A DNA stretch of 64,000 bases. It comes from CAWDVH01 sp963805705. GTDB lineage: Bacteria > Actinomycetota > Actinomycetes > Streptosporangiales > Streptosporangiaceae. Made by a program: the position numbers and the translations under genes. Position 1 is the stretch's first letter, and each line of letters starts with the position of its first letter. The notes under the pieces are model-generated. The model saw only the letters and a list, made by a program, of their open reading frames with translations. It was not told the origin of the DNA and ran no database searches. The stretch is from contig CAWDVH010000001.1 in the NCBI GenBank assembly GCA_963805705.1, forward strand, positions 1,922,001 through 1,986,000, read 5' to 3'. Below, piece after piece: positions 1 through 8,155 of this stretch.

Positions 1-1334
1 GGAAAGCGACCTGGGCGGCACTGGTGGCCGCCGGAGCGTTTCTGCCCATCGGTATCTTGTCGCCCATTGGCGGTGCCCTGGCCGATCGGCTGCCCCGCCG
101 GCCCGTGCTCATCCTCGGGAACCTCGCGGCCACGGCCACCGCCGTCCTGCTCGCCGTGCTCGTGGCGGCGGGTGACACCAACCCGGCCGCACTGGTCGGG
201 CTCGTCACGGTACAGGGATCGGCGTCCGCGCTGATCGGGCCGTTCCAGCAGGCGATCCTGCCCGACCTGGTGCCGCCGCGGGAGTTCCTGGCCGCCATCT
301 CGCTGAATTCGGCCCAGTTCAACCTGGGCCGCATCGTGGGACCCGCGCTGGCCGGGGCCACCGTGGCCGCGTTCGGGTACCCGGCGGCGTTCGTGGCGAA
401 CGCGGCGTCGTTCCTGGCCGTCGTGGTCGCGCTGGCGTTCGTCCGCCTCGCGCCCCCTGGCGGCAGTCACGGCGGCCTGCTCGCCTCGCTGCGGTCGGGC
501 TTCGGCGCGGCGCGGCGCGAGCCTTCGTGCCGGGCGGCCATCGCCACGATCGCCGTGGTGGCCTTCCTGGCCTCGCCGTTCATTGCCCTGGTGCCGGTGA
601 TGGCGCACCACCTGACGCACGGCGGCGCCCGGGCTGTCGCGCAGACGACCGCGCTGCTCACCACCGCCCAGGGCCTCGGCGCGGTGGCGGGCGCGCTCGC
701 CCTCGCGCCGCTGGCCATCCGGCTGGGACGCGGCCGGGTGCTCGCCTGGAGCCTGATCCTGCTTCCGGCGACGCTGATCGCCTACAGCACCGCGCAGTCA
801 CCCTGGTGGGGCGCGGCGACGCTGTTCTTCGTGGGGCTGGTGTACATCGGCGTGCTGTCCGGGCTCTCGACTGTCGTCCAGCTCCGGGCGCCGAGCGCCT
901 ACCGGGGCCGGGTACTCAGTTTCTTCCTGGTGGCTCTCGGGGTCGCCTATCCGGTCGGCGCGCTCGTCCAGGGACCGCTGATCGACACGATCGGCGTGGG
1001 CTGGACCATCGCGGGAACGGCCGCGCTGCTGTCGCTGATCATGGTGGTCGTCGTGGCCTGGCGGCCAGGCGTGGCGCGGGCGATCATCAGCGCGCCGGGG
1101 GCTGATCCGGGGTTAGCTGACGACCGCGGGGTCGGGCAGCTCGACGACATCAGCCACCACGCAGGTGATGTTGTCCGGCCCGCCGCCCTCGTTGGCCAGG
1201 GCGATGAGCTGGACGGCCGCCTGCTCGTTATCGGAAACCGAGCTCAGGACCTGATGGATGGCCTCGGCGCGCACGACGGCGGACAGGCCGTCGGAGCACA
1301 AGAGGTAACGGTCGCCGATCTGAGCTTCCCGTAG
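1..1334 (+). CDS. MFS transporter, 5' end cut by window edge
   Basis: Probable major facilitator superfamily permease of the inner membrane; substrate unknown. The frame is open from base 3, so the true start and first helix lie upstream. The visible part is a run of hydrophobic helices, with the MFS loop signature GGALADRLPRR near the start of the visible protein. Transporter-like sequence stops near base 1110. The frame then runs about 74 codons antisense to the phosphatase gene, ending at 1334, with a polar Asp/Gly-rich sequence unlike an MFS tail. A TAG at 1114-1116 in the next frame would end the gene neatly if one base in the preceding G/C runs were extra. So the 3' end is either a long antisense overlap or a frameshift artefact. 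Confidence 0.85.
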   Translation, partial: KATWAALVAAGAFLPIGILSPIGGALADRLPRRPVLILGNLAATATAVLLAVLVAAGDTNPAALVGLVTVQGSASALIGPFQQAILPDLVPPREFLAAISLNSAQFNLGRIVGPALAGATVAAFGYPAAFVANAASFLAVVVALAFVRLAPPGGSHGGLLASLRSGFGAARREPSCRAAIATIAVVAFLASPFIALVPVMAHHLTHGGARAVAQTTALLTTAQGLGAVAGALALAPLAIRLGRGRVLAWSLILLPATLIAYSTAQSPWWGAATLFFVGLVYIGVLSGLSTVVQLRAPSAYRGRVLSFFLVALGVAYPVGALVQGPLIDTIGVGWTIAGTAALLSLIMVVVVAWRPGVARAIISAPGADPGLADDRGVGQLDDISHHAGDVVRPAALVGQGDELDGRLLVIGNRAQDLMDGLGAHDGGQAVGAQEVTVADLSFP

Positions 1335-1853
1335 CTGCAGGTCAGGAGTCACCGGCCCGCCGTCCAGGGCCTGCAGGATCAGTGATCGCTGCGGGTGGTT
1401 CATGCCCTGCTCGGGAGTGATCCGCCCGTCGTCGATCAGCGCCTGGACCACGGTCTGGTCGTGGGTGATCTGGAAGAGCTCGCCGCCGCGCAGCAGGTAG
1501 GCCCGCGAGTCGCCGACCTGGACCAGGGCGAGCTGCGATCCTGACCAGAGCATCGCCGTCAGCGTCGTGCCCATGCCCCGCAGGGCGGGCTCGGCTTCGA
1601 CCAGGTCACGCAGCGTGGCATTAGCCTGCTGGACGGCCTCTCCCAGCGCGCTGGCCAGGTCGGGCACCGCGACGTCAGTATCGAGTGCCTTCAGCGCGTC
1701 GATGACGGCCGCGCTGGCGCGCTCCCCGCCGGCGTTCCCGCCGACTCCGTCGGCGACCGCGAGCAAGCGGGAACCGGCATACGCCGCGTCCTCGTTCCCG
1801 TCGCGGTGCAGGCCGACATCCGACCGCATGGCGGCGCGGATTCCCACGGTCAT
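1113..1853 (-). CDS. PP2C-family serine/threonine protein phosphatase
   Basis: A 246-residue metal-dependent PPM/PP2C phosphatase that removes phosphate from Ser/Thr; probably cytosolic, since there is no membrane segment. The metal-binding motifs are all present: GLHRDGNEDA near residues 14-23, ADGVGGNAGGERAS near 34-47, GDSRAYLLR mid-protein, LLCSDGLS, and the final GGPDNITCVV. The length fits a catalytic domain without the C-terminal membrane anchor of PstP/PrpC. The start ATG at 1853 has a strong GGAGGGG ribosome site directly upstream. No Ser/Thr kinase lies beside it, so its partner is unknown. Its 3' end overlaps the converging MFS frame. Confidence 0.92.
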   Translation of the reverse strand: MTVGIRAAMRSDVGLHRDGNEDAAYAGSRLLAVADGVGGNAGGERASAAVIDALKALDTDVAVPDLASALGEAVQQANATLRDLVEAEPALRGMGTTLTAMLWSGSQLALVQVGDSRAYLLRGGELFQITHDQTVVQALIDDGRITPEQGMNHPQRSLILQALDGGPVTPDLQLREAQIGDRYLLCSDGLSAVVRAEAIHQVLSSVSDNEQAAVQLIALANEGGGPDNITCVVADVVELPDPAVVS

Positions 1854-2030
1854 GTCCCCTCCATGGCGACAGTCTGGCGGATCAGGCCAGCCTGGTCTAC
1901 GAATCGGGACAGCTCGGCCCGCGGGGACCGGCCGTGGGCGGCTTAACTACGAGGAGATACCGTTCAAACACTTTCCGATGCGTCAAGGGATGACCAGTTG
2001 AGGCGAGGGGCGTGACTGGTCTCGCCAAAT

Positions 2031-2079
2031 TCTGCGGGGGCGAATTTCAGTCGCATTGACGGAAATTCGCCCCCGCAGA
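2031..2079 (-). terminator. Strong hairpin, probable terminator of the helicase gene
   Basis: Perfect 18-bp inverted repeat: arms 2031-2048 and 2062-2079, 13-nt loop. It begins 37 bp past the helicase stop on the minus strand. On that strand the stem is followed by a short AT stretch, not a true U-tract. It also lies upstream of the phosphatase gene and would insulate it from helicase transcription. Confidence 0.75.
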
Positions 2080-2115
2080 CTCCGGGGCGGTCCTCACTCC
2101 GGGGGTTGCGCGGGA

Positions 2116-3996
2116 TCAGCGGCCGGAGGACGCCCAGCGGCGGAGCATCTCGATGCGAGCCCGGATCTGCTCCCCGGTGGCCTCCGGCAGCGACGGCCCC
2201 CCGCAGGCGCGGCGCAGGTCCGCGTGGATCGTCCCGTGCGGCTGGCCGGTCCGGTGATGCCAGGCCGCGACGAGCCCGTTCAGCTCCTTGCGCAAGCCGG
2301 CCAGCACCTCCCGCGCCGCCGGGGCCGCGGCCGGCGCGCCGCCAGCAGCTGACCCGCCCCGCGCCGGGACCGACCCGCCCCGCGCCGGGACCGACCCGCC
2401 CCGCGCCGGGACCGACCCGCCCCGCGCGGGCACCGGCCGGCCCCGCGCACCCGCGGCCTGACCAGGGGAGACCGCGCCGCGGCCCTGCTCGCGCGGCCGG
2501 GCACCCTTCCTGAGCTGGTCGGCCTGGCGCTTGCGCAGCAGCAGCGTGACCTGCTCGGGGTCCAGCAGCCCCGGCAGGCCCAGGAAGTCCTCCTCTTCCG
2601 CCGACGCGCCGAACTCGCCCCCGTCGTACAGCACCCGGTCGAACTGCGCCGACGCCTGCAGCGCCAGGAACGGCGCCTCGCCTAGCTCTTCGGCGGTAGT
2701 GCGCTGCCGCTGCGCCTCGGCGAACTCCTGCTCATCGGCGTTCTCACCCCGGCGATGCAGGACGTGGTCCCGCTCGGCCTCTAGCTCCGCGGCATAACCG
2801 AGCAGGGCAGGGATGGACGGCAGGAACACCGAGGCCGTCTCGCCGCGCCGCCTGGCCCGCACGAACCGGCCGACCGCCTGCGCGAAGAACAGGGCGGTGC
2901 CGACGCTCGTCGCGTACACGCCCACGGCCAGCCGCGGGATGTCCACCCCCTCGGAGACCATCCGGACCGCGACCAGCCACCGGTCGCCGGACGCCGCGAA
3001 CGCGGCGATCTTCCGGCTGGCCGAGGGGTCATCGGAGAGCACGACCACCGGCCGGGTCCCGGTTATCCGGCGCAGCAGCGCCGCGTAGGCGCGCGCGTCC
3101 GCGTGATCGGTGGCGATCACCATGCCGCCCGCGTCCGGCATGCTCCTGCGCACCTCGGTCAGCCGCCGGTCCGCGGTCTCGAGCACCCGCGTCACCCACT
3201 CGCCGTCCGGGTTCAGCGCGGTCCGCCAGGCCTGGGCGAGCTGCTCGGCGATCATCGGGGCGCCCAGGGTGCCGGCGACCTCGTCCCCGGCCCTGGTCCG
3301 CCACCGCATCTCGCCGGAATAGGCCAGGAAGATCACTGGCCGGACCACGCCGTCGTCGAGCGCCGGGCCGTATCCGTAGACGTAGTCGCAGGAGCTGCGC
3401 AGGCTCCCGTCGCTGTCCTCGATGTAGGTCACGAACGGGATCGGATTGGCGTCGCTGCGGAACGGGGTCCCGGTCAGCCCCAGCCTGCGCTGGGCCGGCT
3501 CGAAGGCCTCCCTGATGGCCTCGCCCCAGGACAGCGCGTCGCCCGCGTGATGGATCTCATCGAAGATCACCAGCGTGCGCCGGCTGAGCGTGCGCTGCCG
3601 GTGCAGCGCCGGGTGGGCGGCCACCTGGGCGTAGGTCACCGCCACCCCGGTGTAGTCCGCCGACGCGCGTCCCTGCGCATTACGGTAGGCCGGGTCCAGC
3701 GCGATCCCGTGGCCCCGCGCCGCCTGCGACCACTGGTGCTTGAGGTGCTCGGTGGGCGTGACCACGGTGATCGCGGCGATCTCGCGGCGGGCCAGCAACT
3801 GCGCCGCGACGGTCAGCGCGTACGCCGTCTTGCCTGCTCCCGGCGTCGCGACCAGGAGGAAGTCGCGTCGCGGCAGGCGGAAATACTCCTGGTACGCCTC
3901 CTGCTGCCAGCTTCGCAACGGCAAAAGCACACCACGCGAAACGGGGTCGTCGGGCCGGCTCTCGTCATCATCGGTCGCAGTCGCGGGGGTGCTCAC
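2116..3996 (-). CDS. DEAD/DEAH-box helicase (superfamily 2)
   Basis: A 626-residue SF2 helicase-like ATPase, presumed to act on DNA or RNA in the cytosol. Visible motifs in order: Walker A ATPGAGKTAY near residue 52; Walker B as DEIH in VIFDEIHHAGD near 143; motif III as LTGTPFR near 175; and motif VI in QAVGRFVRARR near 385. The C-terminal third carries a low-complexity Arg/Gly/Pro tract built from a 21-bp tandem repeat (positions 2351-2434). A conserved-looking end follows, with HGTIHADLRRACGGP. The GTG start at 3996 has no clear ribosome site. Substrate and partners cannot be read from the neighbours. Confidence 0.9.
   Translation of the reverse strand: MSTPATATDDDESRPDDPVSRGVLLPLRSWQQEAYQEYFRLPRRDFLLVATPGAGKTAYALTVAAQLLARREIAAITVVTPTEHLKHQWSQAARGHGIALDPAYRNAQGRASADYTGVAVTYAQVAAHPALHRQRTLSRRTLVIFDEIHHAGDALSWGEAIREAFEPAQRRLGLTGTPFRSDANPIPFVTYIEDSDGSLRSSCDYVYGYGPALDDGVVRPVIFLAYSGEMRWRTRAGDEVAGTLGAPMIAEQLAQAWRTALNPDGEWVTRVLETADRRLTEVRRSMPDAGGMVIATDHADARAYAALLRRITGTRPVVVLSDDPSASRKIAAFAASGDRWLVAVRMVSEGVDIPRLAVGVYATSVGTALFFAQAVGRFVRARRRGETASVFLPSIPALLGYAAELEAERDHVLHRRGENADEQEFAEAQRQRTTAEELGEAPFLALQASAQFDRVLYDGGEFGASAEEEDFLGLPGLLDPEQVTLLLRKRQADQLRKGARPREQGRGAVSPGQAAGARGRPVPARGGSVPARGGSVPARGGSVPARGGSAAGGAPAAAPAAREVLAGLRKELNGLVAAWHHRTGQPHGTIHADLRRACGGPSLPEATGEQIRARIEMLRRWASSGR
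2351..2434 (-). repeat. 21-bp tandem repeat in helicase (about 4 copies)
   Basis: Copies at 2351-2371, 2372-2392, 2393-2413 and a diverged copy at 2414-2434. Each encodes a seven-residue Arg-Gly-Gly-Ser-Val-Pro-Ala unit in the helicase linker. The first three copies are identical at the DNA level, which points to recent slippage or selection for identity. Confidence 0.9.
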
Positions 3997-4275
3997 AGGG
4001 GCGAAAGGCTATCAGCGGCGGCCACGGCGGCCGCACCGCCATGGCGTCGCCGGGATGCCGCCGCGGGTCCGGCCGGACACGCCGGGTCATTGGTAACGAT
4101 TTGATTTCGGTGAGCCGTGTACCCATCCGCGCGATCAGCCGAGTCGAAGTACGGCCGTGGAGGGAAATCCCAGTCAAATGCGCGAATCCAGCAGTCCAGT
4201 ACTGCGGGGCAGTCCGTCCCGCGTGCTCGCAGCAGGGGCGACCGGCATCGTGCCACGTCCCCGGAAAGGAATCTC

Positions 4276-4632
4276 ATGCCTGGTCTAGATGACACGGGCT
4301 CGACCGCGGGCCATCTTGCTGATGATCGCCAGACGCAGCAGAGCCTGTCCCGGCGCTCGGTCCTGCGCGGCGCCGCGGGCGTCGGCGTAGCGGGACTCGC
4401 GGCCACCGCCCTGGCCAGCACGGCCGGGCCGGCCCTGGCCGCGGCTCGGCCCGCGGCCCGCGCGATGGCCAAGGCCCCCGCGCCCGAGGCGCCGGCGGCC
4501 GACACCGGCGAGCCGATCATCGTGCACGTGCGCGATACCTCATCCGGCGAGATTGACATTTTCCGCGGCACCAGCCAGGTCCGGCTGCGCGACCCGGATC
4601 TGGCCGCTCGCCTGGCCCGCGCCAGCCGGTGA
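4276..4632 (+). CDS. Small Tat-exported protein, function unknown
   Basis: A 118-residue protein with a twin-arginine signal: SRRSVLR near residues 27-33, then a hydrophobic Ala/Gly/Val stretch ending in AGPALAAA. The mature part is Ala/Pro-rich, with a short conserved-looking end that includes HVRDTSSGEIDIFRGTSQV. I chose the ATG at 4276 because GGAAAGGA sits correctly before it; a longer frame from 4117 lacks such support. It precedes the DUF4331 gene by 49 bp, so the two are probably co-transcribed. The Tat peptide suggests export of a folded protein, perhaps carrying a cofactor or partner. I do not recognise a catalytic motif. Confidence 0.8.
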   Translation: MPGLDDTGSTAGHLADDRQTQQSLSRRSVLRGAAGVGVAGLAATALASTAGPALAAARPAARAMAKAPAPEAPAADTGEPIIVHVRDTSSGEIDIFRGTSQVRLRDPDLAARLARASR

Positions 4633-4681
4633 CCGCCCAAGATCGCCCTGCCGTTTTCGGTCCAATCCTGAGAGGCAATTG

Positions 4682-6061
4682 ATGTCTTCGCACCGCGAGG
4701 CACCGGAGATTTCCAAGGACCCGGTCGCCGATAGTACCGACCTGTACGCATTCGTCAGTCCGGATAAGCCGGACACGGTCACCATGATCGCCAACTACAT
4801 CCCGCTGCAGCTTCCCGCCGGGGGGCCGAACTTCTTCGAGTTCGGCGACGACGTGCTGTACGAGATCCACATCGACAACGAGGGCCACAGCCGGTCCAAC
4901 ATCACCTATGAGTTCCGGTTCGAGACCAGGCTGACCACGCCGACCAGCTTCCTGTACAACACCGGCCCGATCGGCTCGCTGAACTCGCCGAACTGGAACG
5001 CCAAGCAGTTCTACACGGTGACCAGGGTCGACCACGCCTGCCGGCGCGTGCTGGGCCGGGATCTGGCCTGCCCGCCCTGCAACGTCGGGGTGCTGTCTAC
5101 GCCTGACTATGAGGCCAAGCTCGGCCGGCACGCGGTTCACTCGCTGCCGGGCCGGCGCAAGGTGTTCGCGGGCCAGCGCGCCGATGAGTTCTATGTCGAC
5201 GCGGGCTCGATCTTCGACCTGGGCAACCTGCGCCCGCTGCAGCAGTTCAATGTCTTCGCCAAGGCAGAGGGCCTCACGAGCGCGCCCGGCGTGAACGGCT
5301 TCAACAAGTTCAACGTGCACTCCATCGCGCTGCAGGTGCCCATCTCCGAGCTGACCAGGAGGGGGCGCCCGACCATCGGCGTGTGGACCACCGCGAGCCG
5401 TCAGCGCGCGCGGGTGCTGGACTTCGAGAACGAGGGCAAGAAGGTCCACAGCGGCCCGTTCAGCCAGGTGTCCCGGCTGGGTAATCCCCTGATCAACGAG
5501 GTCATTATCCCGATCGCCAGGAAGGACTACTGGAACCGGCAGAAGCCGGTGCATGACAAGCAGTTCGAGAAGTTCGTCGCGCACCCCGAGCTGGCCGGGC
5601 TGCTGCCCGTCCTGTACCCGGGCGTGTTCCCCAACCTCGCCGCGCTGGACAAGGCCGGGACCGCCCGCGCCGACCTGGAGGCGATCCTGACCACCGGCAT
5701 CCCGCCCGGCCTGATCAAGGGATTCAGCAACTTCACCGGACCGGTGCAGGCGGACATGCTCCGGCTCAACACCTCGATCAAGCCCACCCCGGTCAGCTCG
5801 AAGAGCTTCAGCCTTCTCGGGCTCCTCGGCGGCGACCCGGCCGGCTTCCCCAACGGCCGCCGGGTGTCCGACGACGTGGTCACCATCGAACTGCAGGCCG
5901 TCGCCGGCGCGGCGTTCCCGCTGGTCGATCCCAAGTACGTCGTCGACCCCGCGGTCGCCGAGGTCACTCAGGGCCTGACGCCCGCCAGCGTCACCAACGG
6001 GTCGCTGAAGAGGTTCCCTTACCTGGGCGTTCCTTACGACGGCTACAACACCCCGTCCTGA
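4682..6061 (+). CDS. DUF4331 family protein
   Basis: A 459-residue member of the DUF4331 family, recognisable from the N-terminal SSHREAPEISKDPVADSTDL and the following Asp/Asn-rich segments; length is normal for the family. Biochemical function is unknown. There is no signal peptide of its own, yet the gene lies 49 bp behind a Tat-signal protein, so piggy-back export is possible (inference). The start ATG at 4682 follows GAGAGGCAATTG. Later residues include NVFAKAEGLTSAPGVNGF and repeated Phe/Asn/Pro motifs. A hairpin at 6087-6109 ends the unit. Confidence 0.88.
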   Translation: MSSHREAPEISKDPVADSTDLYAFVSPDKPDTVTMIANYIPLQLPAGGPNFFEFGDDVLYEIHIDNEGHSRSNITYEFRFETRLTTPTSFLYNTGPIGSLNSPNWNAKQFYTVTRVDHACRRVLGRDLACPPCNVGVLSTPDYEAKLGRHAVHSLPGRRKVFAGQRADEFYVDAGSIFDLGNLRPLQQFNVFAKAEGLTSAPGVNGFNKFNVHSIALQVPISELTRRGRPTIGVWTTASRQRARVLDFENEGKKVHSGPFSQVSRLGNPLINEVIIPIARKDYWNRQKPVHDKQFEKFVAHPELAGLLPVLYPGVFPNLAALDKAGTARADLEAILTTGIPPGLIKGFSNFTGPVQADMLRLNTSIKPTPVSSKSFSLLGLLGGDPAGFPNGRRVSDDVVTIELQAVAGAAFPLVDPKYVVDPAVAEVTQGLTPASVTNGSLKRFPYLGVPYDGYNTPS

Positions 6062-6086
6062 GCCAGGGAGCGGGCAGCATGGGGGC

Positions 6087-6109
6087 CCGGCCGGAGTTTC
6101 TCCGGCCGG
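6087..6109. terminator. Hairpin between converging genes
   Basis: Perfect 10-bp stem, arms 6087-6096 and 6100-6109, with a TTT loop. It lies 26 bp after the DUF4331 stop and 33 bp from the end of the converging methyltransferase gene. It could terminate both; there is no clear U-tract. Confidence 0.6.
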
Positions 6110-6141
6110 TGCCCGCATCCCTGAGTGGCTCCCGGCGTCCG

Positions 6142-6985
6142 CTAGGGCTTGCGGCCGACGCCGCCGTAGGCCGAGGTAATGCCGTCGGGAATCTCGTCGC
6201 CGATGTCAGGCCGCCAGGTGTGCACGTAGACGACCCCGGGCGGCACCAGGCTCAGGCCGTCGAAGAACCGGCAGACCTCCCCGTGGGTCCGCAGCGTCTG
6301 CGGGGTGGACACGCGCTCGTTGTACCGCCGCTGAGCTTCCCCCTGATGAGCACTGATGTCGATGGCCGGGTGCGAGATCGCCAGGTAGCTCATCGAGGGC
6401 ACGGCGTCGAGCAGCCGGGCTCACGATGGCGTAGGGATCCTCGGAGTCCTGGATCAGGTGCAGGATCCCCAGCAGCATGAGCGCCACCGGCTGGCTGAAG
6501 TCCAGCGTGCCCGCGGCGGCGTCGAGAACCGCCTGCGTATCGCGCAGGTCGGCCGCAACGTAGGCGGTAGCGCCCTGCTCGGTGCTGGTCAGCAGGGCAC
6601 GGGCGTGCGCGAGCACAATCGGGTCGTTGTCCACATAGACGATCCGGGCGTCGGGGGCGACCGCCTGGGCGACCTCGTGGGTGTTGTTCGCGCTGGGGAT
6701 GCCGGTGCCGATGTCGAGGAACTGCCGGATGCCCGCCTCGCCCGCCAGGTAGCGCACGGATCGCGCCAGGAAGGCTCGGTTGGCCCGGACCCGGAAGCGC
6801 AGGCCCGGCGTGACGGCCAGGACCCGCTCGGCGGCTTCCCGGTCGGCGGGGTAGTTGTCCGTGCCGCCCAGCCAGTAGTCGTAGACCCGCGCCGGGTGCG
6901 CAACGCTCGTGTCGAAGCCGGGACCCGCCTCGTCGGTCACGGCCGGGTCATCCTGGTATTGCGGCTGGTCATCAGGGCTAGGCAC
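6142..6985 (-). pseudogene. SAM-dependent methyltransferase (SAV2177/DUF574 type), frameshifted
   Basis: Resembles the actinobacterial SAV2177-type methyltransferases. The N-terminal frame has HPARVYDYWLGGTDNYPADR, the SAM-site region FLDIGTGIPSANNTHEVAQ and VYVDNDPIVLAHARALL, and continues to DPYAIV. After DPYAIVS the expected RLLDAVPSMSYLAISHP sequence appears in another frame that ends at 6142. The switch maps to the GGG run at 6416-6418: removing one G rejoins both halves into a protein of the usual length, about 280 residues. So this is either a recent null mutation or a one-base sequence error. The GTG start at 6985 is 3 bp after the stop of the WYL regulator gene, so the two probably form an operon. 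Confidence 0.85.
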
Positions 6986-6988
6986 ACG

Positions 6989-7564
6989 CTATTTATACCG
7001 CCCTGTCCACTCGAAGGCGACCGGGGGGCGGATGGGGTCATCAGCGTGCAGGTCCGCGAGTTTCCTGGCCACGATGCCGACCTGCTCGCGCAGCTCAGGC
7101 GGGTGCAAGACCTCAACCTCGGCACCGAGGGCGAGCATCTCGAGCACCGCTGAGTCGACCGACTCGATCCGCACCGAGGCCTCGGCCCAGTCCTCGCGTC
7201 CCCGGACGGGCGGGGCGTTCCTGCGGATCCGGACGCCGGCGGGCTGGCCGAGCAGCACGGCGAGACGGCGGCCGCGCGGCGACAGGCGGATCCGCGCCCG
7301 CCGAGGGGGGCCTGGTAGCGGCACGCGGTCGCTCCCGCGGCCAGTGCCGGGGACGGGCAGGTCACTGCTGAATCCGTCGAGCAGCTCGAACCCGCCCTGG
7401 CACCCCCGGACGGCGTAGACCGGGACGCTCGCGGTGCTGAGGGCCTCGATGTCGCGCAGGATGGTGCGCTGCGATACCTCCAGCTCGGCGGCCAGCTCGG
7501 CGGCGGTCATCCTGCCCCTGAGCTGCAGCAAGCCCAGCATCCTGACCAGCCGGCTGGCACGCAC
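6989..7564 (-). CDS. HTH/WYL-domain transcriptional regulator
   Basis: A 191-residue YafY-like regulator. The N-terminal helix-turn-helix is MTAAELAAELEVSQRTILRDIEAL (residues 19-42). The rest resembles a shortened WYL sensor region, ending in a WCX-like segment with VDSAVLEMLALGAEVEVL. Full WYL regulators are about 300 residues, so this is a compact form. It is transcribed away from the gene at 7685, with a palindrome at 7603-7618 between them that may be its operator. The GTG at 7564 has no Shine-Dalgarno; the transcript may be leaderless, or an internal start may be used. Confidence 0.85.
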   Translation of the reverse strand: MRASRLVRMLGLLQLRGRMTAAELAAELEVSQRTILRDIEALSTASVPVYAVRGCQGGFELLDGFSSDLPVPGTGRGSDRVPLPGPPRRARIRLSPRGRRLAVLLGQPAGVRIRRNAPPVRGREDWAEASVRIESVDSAVLEMLALGAEVEVLHPPELREQVGIVARKLADLHADDPIRPPVAFEWTGRYK

Positions 7565-7602
7565 GCGGTTAAGGATAATCGAGAATCACGACAAAAGATG
7601 TC

Positions 7603-7618
7603 AGGTATGAGGTGTCAT
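7603..7618. promoter_or_regulatory. Palindrome in divergent intergenic region, candidate WYL operator
   Basis: GTATGA-GGTG-TCATAC is a perfect 6-bp inverted repeat with a 4-nt spacer. It lies 38 bp upstream of the WYL regulator start and 67 bp before the gene at 7685. TGTCA also occurs twice around it. Position and symmetry suggest an operator; binding is inferred. Confidence 0.5.
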
Positions 7619-7684
7619 ACTCGCCAGGGTCAAGGCGGTGGGAGACAAACCAATCTCACCAGGTCAAGCGAGGGGAGCAGCACG

Positions 7685-8101
7685 ATGACCGCAGCTGTCG
7701 AGGGATCAGGGACTTCCGCCGATCCGTGGATCCTGACCACGCCGCCCGGCAAGTCCGAGTTTGACGCCTGGCGCGACGAGCAGTCCGATCCGCCGGCGCT
7801 TGTCGTCCAGGTCGGCACCACCCAGCTGCGCTACCAGCTGCGCTGCGTCGAAGATCTGTACGCGATGCTGAAGGAGCACGGTGACTGGATGCCGCTGGGC
7901 AACGCGGACGAGCAGAAGCAGGCGCAGGACGGCACCGTCGAGGCCTGGGGCCGCTCGCCGGCCAACCCGGTAGGCGGCTGGTACGGCCTGAAGAAGGGAC
8001 TGCGCGGCCGGTTCGGTAACTATGTCCCGCCGGTCCTGGAGGCGCTGGGACTGGCCGAGGTCGAGCACGCGGCCCGAAACAACAGGATGCGCGCGATCTG
8101 A
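7685..8101 (+). CDS. Conserved hypothetical protein next to Ku
   Basis: A 138-residue soluble protein with no signal or membrane segment. I recall similar actinobacterial proteins but know no function. Striking segments are PWILTTPPGKSEFDAWRD, the central LKEHGDWMPLGNADEQK, the Trp/Gly-rich NPVGGWYGLKKGLRGRFGNY and the final AARNNRMRA. The start at 7685 is set by AGGGGAGC just upstream; an earlier in-frame codon at 7598 lacks such support. It is read in the same direction as Ku, 54 bp ahead of it. That hints at, but does not prove, a link to repair. Confidence 0.8.
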   Translation: MTAAVEGSGTSADPWILTTPPGKSEFDAWRDEQSDPPALVVQVGTTQLRYQLRCVEDLYAMLKEHGDWMPLGNADEQKQAQDGTVEAWGRSPANPVGGWYGLKKGLRGRFGNYVPPVLEALGLAEVEHAARNNRMRAI

Positions 8102-8155
8102 GGTAACAGCTTAGAATCAAGATCGGCCGTGACGTTCGGATGTCGGGAGACGAGC

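Noticed and set aside
4517..6118. Long minus-strand open frame opposite DUF4331
   Set aside because: Antisense shadow typical of GC-rich codon bias; no ribosome site or recognised domain.
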